From assembly GCF_900603025.1 (NCBI RefSeq), contig NZ_LR026975.1, forward strand, positions 3,906,001-3,970,000: a stretch of DNA of 64,000 bases. The letters are read 5' to 3'. Under the pieces are notes generated by a model. It was not told the origin of the DNA. It searched no databases and saw only the letters and a list, made by a program, of their open reading frames with translations. Below are positions 55,809 to 64,000 of the stretch, piece after piece (the first letter of the stretch is position 1; each line of letters begins with the position of its first letter). Source of the DNA: Mycolicibacterium hassiacum DSM 44199 (GTDB lineage: Bacteria; Actinomycetota; Actinomycetes; Mycobacteriales; Mycobacteriaceae). The position numbers were made by a program, and so were the translations under genes.

Positions 55809-58800
55809 GAATTCCCCTCGGCATCATCGGTGATCGCTTCCAGCACCCGGCGCAGCCGGTCGATGAGACGTACGACCGTGGGCTTGTCGAAGACGTCGGT
55901 GCGGAACTCCACGGTGCCCCAGATCCCCTGCGGGTCGCCGGTGTCGCTCCACCGCTCGCCCAGGGCGAAGGTCAGGTCGGTGCGTGCGGTCTGTGTGGTC
56001 GCGGGCAGCGGGGTGATCTCGACATCCCCGAGGCTCAATCCCGCAGCGGAACTTCCGCTGTGCTGCCAGGACAGGTTCTGCCACGACAGGATCACCTGGA
56101 CGAGCGGGTGATGACTCAGTGATCTGGCCGGTTTGAGTTCGTCGACCAGCACCTCGAACGGCACGTCGGCGTGCTCGAACGCGGCGAGGCCCCGCTGACG
56201 GACCTGTTCGAGAAGCTCGGCCAGGGTCGGGTCGCCGCTCATATCGACGCGCAGCACCACGGTGTTCACGAAGAACCCGACGAGCCCTTCCAGGGCCGGG
56301 TCGTTGCGCCCGGCGACGGTGATACCGACCGCGACGTCGGATGTCGAACACAGCTTGGACAGCAGCAGCGCCAGAGCGGTCTGCACCACCATGAAGCCGG
56401 TCGCGTTGTGGTCGCGGGCGGTCCGGGCGACTCGCTGCTGCAACTGCGCCGGCCACTCGACCGCCACCACGTCGCCGCGGTAGTCCGCGACCGCCGGGTA
56501 CGGCCGGTCGGTCGGCAGGTCGAGCCGCTCGGGCAATCCGGCGAGCGCCTCGCGCCAGTAGTTCAGTTGACGGGCGATGCGGCTGTTGCCGTCGGTGAGC
56601 TCGCCCAGGTACTCCCGTTGCCACAGGGCGTAGTCGACGTATTGGACCGGCAGCGGGAGCCAGTCGGGGACTGCGCCCGTGCACCGGCTCCGGTACGCCG
56701 TACCCAGATCGGCGACCAGGGGGGTTATCGACCACCCGTCGGCGGCGATGTGGTGGACGACGGCCGCCAGCACGTGCTCGTCCGGACCGATGCGGAACAG
56801 CGTGGCACGCAACGGGATCTCGTGAGCGAGATCGAATCCGTGGCGTGCGACGGCGCCGATCTCGTCGACCAGCCGATCGTCCGGCCAGCCGGTCGCATCG
56901 ACGACCTGCCAGTGCAGTTCGGCTTGTTCGGGCGGCAACACCACCTGCTGCGGATGTCCCTCCCACACGGTGAAGACGGTGCGCAGGCTCTCGTGGCGGC
57001 TGACGATGTCGGCGAACGCCCGCCCCAGCGCCTCGACCTCGAGCCGGCCCGTCAGGCGCAGCGCGACCGCCATGTTGTAGACCGGTGAGGGACCGTCCAA
57101 CTGCTGGAAGAACCACAACCGCTGCTGGGCGTAGGACAGCGGGATGTGGGCCGGACGCGGCATGGGCCGCAGTGCGATTCCGGCGTCCGCACCACGGGTC
57201 CGCTCCAGGTACCGCGTGAGTTCGGCGGGCGTGGGCGCTTCGAACAGACTGCGCACCGGGATCTCTCGGCCGAGTGCGGCCTGTAGGCGGGCGCAGACCC
57301 GCGTGGCGGTCAGGGAGTCGCCGCCGAGTGCGAAGAAGTCGTCGTCGAGACCCACCCGATCCAGGCCGAGCACCTCGGTGAACACCTCGGCCACCGTCTT
57401 CTCCGTCGGCGTCTGCGGCGCCCGGAAGACACTCTTGGCGAACACCGGCTCCGGCAGCGCCCGCCGATCGATCTTGCCCGACGACGTCAGCGGGAACTCC
57501 TCCAGCACCATGACCTGGCTCGGCACCATGTACTCCGGCAGCCGTTCGGCCAACCACTGCCGAACCAGATTCACCTTGCTGTTGGCATCGGGATCGTTGG
57601 CGTAGGACGTGTTCTGCCGGCTCGCCGCGGGCGGCTGGTAGAGGTCGGTGAGTGCGGCGTCGGACCGGTCGGCGAGGAAGACGGCGTCGACGGTGCCGGG
57701 CTGCCCACCCCAGGTCACCGCGACCCGATAGCCGTGCCGCGCACCGAGCCGGTACAGCTGATCGGGCACCACCCCGGTCCGATCGGTGTGGGTGAGTGCT
57801 TCGCCGAGGGGATCGCCGTCCGCCAGTGCCCGCTCGACGGTCACGTCGGCGATCACCCCGGCACGGGGGATGCCGCTGACGCGCACCCGTTGCGGGCGGC
57901 GGGTGACCAACTGCTGCTCCAGCAGGCCCAGATCCGGGTACTGCTGCCAGGGCCAGGTGGGTGCGGTTGCGGCGGAGACGACCTCCACCGGCGCCTTGTG
58001 CAGCACCACGTCGTAGCGGTAGCGGGTCAACTCGTTGTCGGCCTCACCGGCTTTGACCTGGATATCCACCCCCGCCAGCACATCCTGGCGAGCCGCCCAC
58101 GCGGTGAAGAACTCCGGCGCCAGCAACAACTCCGGCTCCGACAACACCGCCCGATGCACCCGCTGCAGAATCTCGTCCCCATCGGCGGCGTCACTGCGCG
58201 CCAACGCCACCCCGGTCTGAAACGCCCGCTGCAAACCGTGATGACGCACATCGCCCACGAACACCCGCCCACCCGGGGCCAACAACCGCAGCGCCTGCGC
58301 AAGAACCTCGCTCAGATACCCCGCATTCGGGAAGTACTGAACCACCGAGTTCAACACCACCGTGTCGAAGAACCCACCCGGCAGACCATCGACCACATGC
58401 GCCGGCCGGGCGACCAGCTCGACCCGGTCTCGCCATAAAATCTCCTGATCGGCAAGGAGATTCGTGAGCCGATCGACGGCGACCGCCGACATGTCGGTGC
58501 CGACGTAGTGTTCGCAGTGCGGTGCGACCTGGGACATGATCAGACCCGAGCCGACGCCGATCTCCAGTACCCGTCGCGGTCGAAGGCTCAGAATCCGTTC
58601 GACGGTGGCGTGGCGCCATTCCTGCATCTGCTCCAGGGGGATGGCCTCGCCGGTGTAGCTGCTGTTCCAGCCGCGGAAGTCGTTGCCGAACGACGGCCCG
58701 TCGACATCGGCGTCGTAGAGCTCGTCGTACATCTGCTGCCACTGATCGACGGCCTCCGCCTCGTGTTCGGAGGTGCTGGTGTGTTCCAGCGCGACATAGG

Positions 58801-61800
58801 CCACCAGCTGGTCTCCGGTGTCGTTGTGGTGGACCTTGACCGCGGCGCGGTCGATCTGTGGGCAGGCCAGCAGGGTGTTCTCGATCTCCCCCAGTTCCAC
58901 CCGCTGACCACGCAGCTTGACCTGCGCGTCAGCCCGGCCGACATACTCCAACACCCCCGCCGCCGTCCACCGCACCAGATCCCCGGTGCGATACATCCGC
59001 TGTCCCGCCGCCCCGAACGGATCAGCCACGAACCGCTCCGCGGTCAGATCCGGCCGACCCACATACCCCCGCGCCAACGCCGGACCCGACACATACAACT
59101 CACCCACCACACCCACCGGCACCGGATGCAACCGCGCATCCAACACCGACACCCGCACACCCGAAATCGGCGAACCGATGCCGAGGAGCCGGTCGGGGGC
59201 CAGGGTTTCGGTGCAGGTGGTCCAGATGGTGGTCTCGGAGGGGCCGTATGCGTTGAACATCGACCGGCCCGGCGCCCACGTCGAGACCAGTTCCGGTGGG
59301 CAGGCCTCGCCGGCGGTGATCAACGTGGTGAGCCGGCCGTCGAGCCGGGTCCGGCCCAGGGTGGCCAGCACGGTCGGCGTGATGACCGCCGCGTCGACCC
59401 GCTGCTCCTGGATCAGCCCGGTAAGTGGTTCTCCGGCATAGCAATCCGGTGCGGCGACGACCAGTGTCGCACCGGCTCCGGCGGCCAGCAGGATCTCGAA
59501 CACCGAGGCGTCGAAGGTGGGTGCGGCCACCATCAGGACCCGACCGTCGGTTGGCACCGCGAATGTCTCGCGTTGTGCCGCCGCGAGGCCGAGGAGGCCG
59601 GTGTGGGTGATGGTGACGCCTTTGGGGGTGCCGGTGGATCCGGAGGTGAAGATGACGTAGGCGGCGTCATCGACGCTGACCGGGGCCGCCCGGTCGGCAT
59701 CGGTGACCGGCCCGGCCGGCCAGTCGCGCAGATCCAGCGCATCGACCCGCAGCACCGTACGCCCACCAGCGCCGGGCACCTCACCACCACCGGCAGCCAG
59801 CACACACACCGCCGAGACCGCATCCAGCACCGTGGCGACCCGCTCGGCCGGATGCGACACATCCACCGGCACATACACCCCACCGGCCTTGAGCACCGCC
59901 CACCAGGCCAACACCAACTCCCACGAGCGGCCCAACGCCACGCCCACCGCCCGCTCCAGCCCCACACCCACACCGATCAGCGCCCGCGCCAACCGATTCG
60001 ACGCCTCATCAAGCTCCCGATACGACACCCGCCGGTCCCCGTCGACCACCGCCGGCGCATCCGGACACACCGCCACCGCATCGGCCAACAACCGCAGACC
60101 CGACCCCACCGGCGCGCCGACCCCAGCCCCCGACCACACCCCCAACAACACCTCACGCTCGTCGGGAGCCAGCAGATCCACATCACCGACCACCACATCC
60201 GGATCAGCGGCCACCTCATCGACCACCCGAGCGAACCAGCGCACCAACCGCACCATCCGGTCCCGGTCGAACAGATCCGTCGCAAACGTCAACACCCCAG
60301 CCGCCGACACCCCATCGGCGTCGGCCACCTCACGGAAATCGAAATCCAGATCGAACTTCGCCGTATGCGTCACCACATCAACCGGCGCGATCCGCGCACC
60401 CTCCAACGACACCTGCGGCAACTCGTTGTTCTGAAACACCATCGCGATCTGAAACAACGGATGATGCGACGTCGACCGCACCGGATTCAGCCGCTCCACC
60501 AACAACTCGAACGGCACATCCTGATTCGCATACGCATCCAACGCCTTACGACGAACCCGTTGCAGCACATCGGCGAACCGCTGATGCGGATCCACGCCCA
60601 CGCGCATGACCCAGGTGTTGACGAAGAACCCCACCAGATCGTTGAGTGCGGCTTCGGTGCGGCCGGCGATTCCGGTGCCCATCACGACGTCGTCGCCGAC
60701 GCCGGCGCGGTGCAGCACCACCGCGGTGATGGCCTGCAACATCATCGACGGCGTGGCCTGATGCGCCGCGGCCAACGCCTTCAACCGTGACCAGGTCGGG
60801 GCATCGATACCGAACTCGACCAGATCCCCCCGATAACTCGGCACCGGCGGGCGGGGCCGATCCGTCGGCAGCGACACCACCTCCGGCAGATCCGCCAACT
60901 CCTGCTGCCAATACGCCAACTGCCCCCAGATCCGGCTACCCGGATCCTCCAAATCCCCCAAATACTCCCGCTGCCACAAGCTGTAATCCGCATACTGCAC
61001 CGGCAACCCCACCCACCGGGGGGCAACGCCCTGCCGCCGCGCCGCGTACGCCGTCATCACATCGCGGACCATCGGCGCCATCGACCATCCGTCGAAGGCG
61101 ATGTGGTGCAGAACGATTCCCAGGACGTAGCGTTGCGGGCCGAGGGCGAGGAACTTCGCCCGGATGGGGATCTCGGTGGCGAGATCGAAACGGTGCGCCG
61201 CCATCGCCTTCAACGCGTCGATGATCTCGTCCTCGGCTGCCTCGGCGACCATGTCGCCGCACCGCCACATTCCGGGCCGCGGCGCCAGGATCTTCTGCTC
61301 CGGCACGCCTTCGACTTCGACGAACACCGTGCGCAGTGACTCGTGGCGGGCGACGACATCGTCTAGAGCGGCACCGAACGCGTCGAGGTCGACGTCCCCC
61401 TCGATGCGGAACGCGATGGGCATGTTGTAGGTCGCCGCCCCGCCCTCGAACCGGTTGAGGAACCACAACCGCTGCTGGGCGTACGACAACGGGACCCGGT
61501 TCGGACGCGGTTGTGCGATCAGCGGCTTGCGTGATCCGGTGCCGATGGCGAGGTGCGGCGCGAGCTGCGCGATGGTGGGCGCGTCGAAGAGGGTGCGCAC
61601 CGACAGATCGGTGTCGAGGCTGGTGTTGATGGCGGCGATGAGCCGCATGGCCAGGATGCTGTCGCCGCCGAGGTCGAAGAACGAGTCGTCGACACCAACC
61701 CGGTCCAGGCCCAGGATCTGCCCGTAGATCCCGGCCAGCACCTCCTCGACCAACGTGCCCGGCGCCCGATACCGCCCACCGTCGACATACTCCGGAGCCG

Positions 61801-64000
61801 GCAACGCACGCTTGTCGAGTTTGCCGTTGACCGTCAACGGCAACCCGTCGACCACCACCACCGCCGCCGGCACCATATACACCGGCAACCGCTCGGCCAG
61901 TTCGGCGCGCACCGTGGCCGAATCCACATCACCGGTCACATACCCGACCAGACGCCTGTCCCCCGGGCGGTCCTCACGCACCACCACCGCCGCCTGCCCA
62001 ACCCCGTCACACTGGGCCAGCTCGGCCTGAACCTCCCCCAACTCGACCCGATACCCACGGATCTTGACCTGCTCATCGGCCCGCCCCACATACCGCAACT
62101 GCCCATCGGCACCCCACCGCACCAAATCCCCCGTGCGATACATCCGCTGACCAGCCGCGAACGGACACGCCACGAACCGGGCCGCCGTCAACCCCGCACG
62201 ACCCACATACCCGACCCCGACCCCGCGGCCGGCCACGTACAACTCACCGATGGCGCCGGGCGGGACCCGCCGCAGTCGGTGGTCGAGCACGAATGCCGCC
62301 TGCGTCGGCACCGGTGCACCGATCGGTACCGCAGCGCCCGGGTGCAGCGGTGCGGACATGGTTGCGTAGACGGTGATCTCGGTGGGGCCGTATGCGTTGA
62401 TCACGACACGGCCCGGCGCCCACCGGTCCACCACATCGGGTGGACAGGCCTCGCCGCCGAGCAACAGCGCCGTCGAGTCCAGGCCCTCGGGCGACAGCAC
62501 CCCCACGGCCGAGGGGGTCTGGGTCAGCACGGTGACCTGTTCGGCCACCAGCAGATCATGGAACTCCCTGGGTGCGGTGGTGATCGCGTCCGGTACCACC
62601 ACGAGCCGGTTGCCGGTGAGCAGCGCTGCCCAGATCTCCCACACCGAGAAGTCGAACGCGTACGAGTGGCATTGGGTCCAGGCTTGTTCGGTCGGCAGAC
62701 CCTCCGGCATCGAGGCGGCCAGGTGTGTCAGGTTCGCCTGGGTGATTGCCACCCCCTTCGGGGTGCCCGTCGTGCCCGACGTGTAGATCACATACGCGAT
62801 GTCGTCGGGATGCGGCGCCGGCAGCGCGGTGTCCGGTTGGTCGGCGATGCGCTCGTTGTCGATGTCGACGACGGTTCCCCCGAACTCGGCGATCCGCACC
62901 ACCAGTTCGGCGTTGCTGATCACCACCGAGGGCGCCGCGTCGGTGAGGATGAACTGCAGGCGGGCATCGGGCAGCGCCGCATCGACGGCCAGGTATGCCG
63001 CTCCGGTCTTGAGTACCGCCAGCATCGCGGTCACTGCCCGATCCGATCGCGGCAGCAGCACGGCCACGAAATGGCCCGGGCCCACGCCGTGTTCGATGAG
63101 CAGGTGTGCCAGGCGGTTCGAGGCCTGGTCGAGTTCGCGGTAGGTCGTCGCGGCTCCGTCGTAGCGGATCGCGACGGCATCCGGTGTGCGCGTGACATGT
63201 TCGGCGAACAGCACCGGGACCGGCGCCGCCGGCTCCGGGGCGTGCAGCGCGGGCCGATTGCCCAGCTCGTCCAGGTGGACCGCCTCGGTCCGGTCGATCA
63301 GTTCGATCGACGACACCCGGCGGACCGGGTCGGACACGATCGCCGCGAGGACGCGTTCGAAGCGGTCGACCAGGGTGGCCACGGTGGCGGCCTCGAACAC
63401 GTCGGTGCGGTACTCGACCAGGCCGGCGATGCCCGCCGGTTCGCCGGAGTCGGTCCACCGTTCCCCAAGGGAGAACGACAGATCCACGCGTGCGGTGTGG
63501 GTTTCCGCGGGCAGGGGGTTGATGTCGACGTCGCCGAGCCGGAACGCGGACAGCAGGTCGCTGTGCTGTCCGGCGAAGTTCCGCCAGCCCAGCAGGACCT
63601 GCACCAGCGGGTGGTGGCTGAGGGTGCGGGTGGGGTTGAGCCGGTCGACCAGGAGCTCGAACGGAACGTCCTGGTGCTCGAGGGCGGCCAGGCTGCGCCG
63701 GCGCACCTGTTCGAGCAGGTCCGACACGGTCGGGTCACCCGACAGGTCGACGCGCAGCACCAGGGTGTTGACGAAGAAGCCGACCAGATCGTCGAGCGCC
63801 GGATCGCCGCGTCCGGCGACCGGGAAACCCACCGCGATGTCGTCGGATCCGCTCAACGCCGACAGCACGATCGACAGGGCGGCCTGCACCACCATGAAGC
63901 TGGTGGCGTTGTGTTCCCGCGCGAGCGAGTTGATCCGCTGCTGCAGTTCGGCCGGCCAGTCGACCGCGACCGAGGCGCCGCGGTAGTCCGCGACCGCCGG
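55805..64000 (-). CDS. Giant NRPS, partial: ..C-A-PCP-(C-A-MT-PCP)-C (N-terminus beyond window)
   Basis: The frame is open to the window end; 2731 residues are visible. From the 64000 end: second half of a C domain; A (TYREL ~63130, [11 protein letters not shown] ~62770, FDFSVWE ~62650, NAYGPTEIT ~62390, LTVNGKLDK ~61820); PCP LGGDS ~61650; C (HHIAFDG ~61080); A (SYREL ~60010, [11 protein letters not shown] ~59630, FDASVFE ~59490) with embedded methyltransferase ([11 protein letters not shown] ~58560, [14 protein letters not shown] ~58350); PCP ~57320; and a final complete C domain ([11 protein letters not shown] ~57120, HHIAADG ~56750) ending at 55805. It stops after a C domain; the matching A domain begins the next protein, with ATGA overlap. 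The two proteins must dock to work. Upstream modules lie outside the window. Confidence 0.93.
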   Translation of the reverse strand, partial: PAVADYRGASVAVDWPAELQQRINSLAREHNATSFMVVQAALSIVLSALSGSDDIAVGFPVAGRGDPALDDLVGFFVNTLVLRVDLSGDPTVSDLLEQVRRRSLAALEHQDVPFELLVDRLNPTRTLSHHPLVQVLLGWRNFAGQHSDLLSAFRLGDVDINPLPAETHTARVDLSFSLGERWTDSGEPAGIAGLVEYRTDVFEAATVATLVDRFERVLAAIVSDPVRRVSSIELIDRTEAVHLDELGNRPALHAPEPAAPVPVLFAEHVTRTPDAVAIRYDGAATTYRELDQASNRLAHLLIEHGVGPGHFVAVLLPRSDRAVTAMLAVLKTGAAYLAVDAALPDARLQFILTDAAPSVVISNAELVVRIAEFGGTVVDIDNERIADQPDTALPAPHPDDIAYVIYTSGTTGTPKGVAITQANLTHLAASMPEGLPTEQAWTQCHSYAFDFSVWEIWAALLTGNRLVVVPDAITTAPREFHDLLVAEQVTVLTQTPSAVGVLSPEGLDSTALLLGGEACPPDVVDRWAPGRVVINAYGPTEITVYATMSAPLHPGAAVPIGAPVPTQAAFVLDHRLRRVPPGAIGELYVAGRGVGVGYVGRAGLTAARFVACPFAAGQRMYRTGDLVRWGADGQLRYVGRADEQVKIRGYRVELGEVQAELAQCDGVGQAAVVVREDRPGDRRLVGYVTGDVDSATVRAELAERLPVYMVPAAVVVVDGLPLTVNGKLDKRALPAPEYVDGGRYRAPGTLVEEVLAGIYGQILGLDRVGVDDSFFDLGGDSILAMRLIAAINTSLDTDLSVRTLFDAPTIAQLAPHLAIGTGSRKPLIAQPRPNRVPLSYAQQRLWFLNRFEGGAATYNMPIAFRIEGDVDLDAFGAALDDVVARHESLRTVFVEVEGVPEQKILAPRPGMWRCGDMVAEAAEDEIIDALKAMAAHRFDLATEIPIRAKFLALGPQRYVLGIVLHHIAFDGWSMAPMVRDVMTAYAARRQGVAPRWVGLPVQYADYSLWQREYLGDLEDPGSRIWGQLAYWQQELADLPEVVSLPTDRPRPPVPSYRGDLVEFGIDAPTWSRLKALAAAHQATPSMMLQAITAVVLHRAGVGDDVVMGTGIAGRTEAALNDLVGFFVNTWVMRVGVDPHQRFADVLQRVRRKALDAYANQDVPFELLVERLNPVRSTSHHPLFQIAMVFQNNELPQVSLEGARIAPVDVVTHTAKFDLDFDFREVADADGVSAAGVLTFATDLFDRDRMVRLVRWFARVVDEVAADPDVVVGDVDLLAPDEREVLLGVWSGAGVGAPVGSGLRLLADAVAVCPDAPAVVDGDRRVSYRELDEASNRLARALIGVGVGLERAVGVALGRSWELVLAWWAVLKAGGVYVPVDVSHPAERVATVLDAVSAVCVLAAGGGEVPGAGGRTVLRVDALDLRDWPAGPVTDADRAAPVSVDDAAYVIFTSGSTGTPKGVTITHTGLLGLAAAQRETFAVPTDGRVLMVAAPTFDASVFEILLAAGAGATLVVAAPDCYAGEPLTGLIQEQRVDAAVITPTVLATLGRTRLDGRLTTLITAGEACPPELVSTWAPGRSMFNAYGPSETTIWTTCTETLAPDRLLGIGSPISGVRVSVLDARLHPVPVGVVGELYVSGPALARGYVGRPDLTAERFVADPFGAAGQRMYRTGDLVRWTAAGVLEYVGRADAQVKLRGQRVELGEIENTLLACPQIDRAAVKVHHNDTGDQLVAYVALEHTSTSEHEAEAVDQWQQMYDELYDADVDGPSFGNDFRGWNSSYTGEAIPLEQMQEWRHATVERILSLRPRRVLEIGVGSGLIMSQVAPHCEHYVGTDMSAVAVDRLTNLLADQEILWRDRVELVARPAHVVDGLPGGFFDTVVLNSVVQYFPNAGYLSEVLAQALRLLAPGGRVFVGDVRHHGLQRAFQTGVALARSDAADGDEILQRVHRAVLSEPELLLAPEFFTAWAARQDVLAGVDIQVKAGEADNELTRYRYDVVLHKAPVEVVSAATAPTWPWQQYPDLGLLEQQLVTRRPQRVRVSGIPRAGVIADVTVERALADGDPLGEALTHTDRTGVVPDQLYRLGARHGYRVAVTWGGQPGTVDAVFLADRSDAALTDLYQPPAASRQNTSYANDPDANSKVNLVRQWLAERLPEYMVPSQVMVLEEFPLTSSGKIDRRALPEPVFAKSVFRAPQTPTEKTVAEVFTEVLGLDRVGLDDDFFALGGDSLTATRVCARLQAALGREIPVRSLFEAPTPAELTRYLERTRGADAGIALRPMPRPAHIPLSYAQQRLWFFQQLDGPSPVYNMAVALRLTGRLEVEALGRAFADIVSRHESLRTVFTVWEGHPQQVVLPPEQAELHWQVVDATGWPDDRLVDEIGAVARHGFDLAHEIPLRATLFRIGPDEHVLAAVVHHIAADGWSITPLVADLGTAYRSRCTGAVPDWLPLPVQYVDYALWQREYLGELTDGNSRIARQLNYWREALAGLPERLDLPTDRPYPAVADYRGDVVAVEWPAQLQQRVARTARDHNATGFMVVQTALALLLSKLCSTSDVAVGITVAGRNDPALEGLVGFFVNTVVLRVDMSGDPTLAELLEQVRQRGLAAFEHADVPFEVLVDELKPARSLSHHPLVQVILSWQNLSWQHSGSSAAGLSLGDVEITPLPATTQTARTDLTFALGERWSDTGDPQGIWGTVEFRTDVFDKPTVVRLIDRLRRVLEAITDDAEGNS
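63597..63806. repeat. 210-bp near-identical NRPS segment, copy 2
   Basis: Direct copy of 52903-53112 (one difference) inside the first, cut C domain of the upstream NRPS. Immediately beyond it (from about 63828) the sequence instead resembles the C domain at 49984-50080, giving a mosaic. Confidence 0.9.

Overview
The window is high-GC actinobacterial DNA. Gene order and protein families point to Mycobacterium sensu lato (Mycolicibacterium-like). The first ~36 kb closely follow the Mycobacterium tuberculosis cholesterol locus Rv3496c-Rv3531c. Seven copies of the KstR operator (TnnAACnnGTTnnA), six exact and one with a mismatch, sit in front of the corresponding transcription units. Family and M. 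tuberculosis names are from memory of those proteins; no database search was run.

Layout. 1-5375 (minus): mce4 sterol importer, yrbE4A-yrbE4B-mce4A-B-C and the 5' part of mce4D, running out of the window. 5376-5652: mce4 promoter region with two KstR boxes. 5653-10798: hsd4A and fdxD (minus), then fadE26-fadE27-fadD17 (plus), all for sterol side-chain beta-oxidation. 10795-15388: an extra plus-strand block (PucR/CdaR-type regulator, NTF2-fold protein, second FadD17-like ligase, second KshA-like Rieske oxygenase). 15404-15579: remnant of an aldehyde dehydrogenase with its last segment inverted. 15634-19144: LpqN-like lipoprotein, nitronate monooxygenase and fadD19. 19212-22921: echA19, a DUF559 gene bracketed by two 56-bp palindromes, cyp142 and an acetoacetate-decarboxylase-like gene. 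23126-25014: a visibly AT-richer two-gene insert (DUF3696 AAA ATPase plus PIN-like nuclease), the best candidate for an undescribed defence-type module. 25049-35810: the cholesterol programme resumes (F420-type oxidoreductase, DUF35 protein, ltp4, ltp3, lipoproteins, kshA, sulfotransferase, SDR, DUF1214-type protein). 35896-36789: IclR regulator.

36795-42331 holds secreted and membrane proteins: a small exported peptide, a large exported protein with cadherin-like repeats and an apparent frameshift in a homopolymer, a haemophore-like protein, a GAP-family membrane protein and an isoprenylcysteine-methyltransferase-like protein. 42333-64000 (minus) is a nonribosomal peptide synthetase assembly line of two overlapping giant genes. 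The upstream one is cut by the window end. Six adenylation domains are visible, two of them carrying embedded methyltransferase domains, and the line ends in a thioesterase. No product can be named. The neighbouring GAP gene recalls glycopeptidolipid loci and hints at a surface or exported lipopeptide.

How it works together: Mce4/YrbE4 imports sterol. CYP142 oxidises the side-chain terminus, FadD19/FadD17 make CoA thioesters, and FadE26/27, EchA19, Hsd4A and Ltp3/Ltp4 shorten the side chain, while KshA opens the way to ring cleavage. KstR probably controls most of these units. No tRNA, rRNA, CRISPR array or intact insertion sequence was seen.
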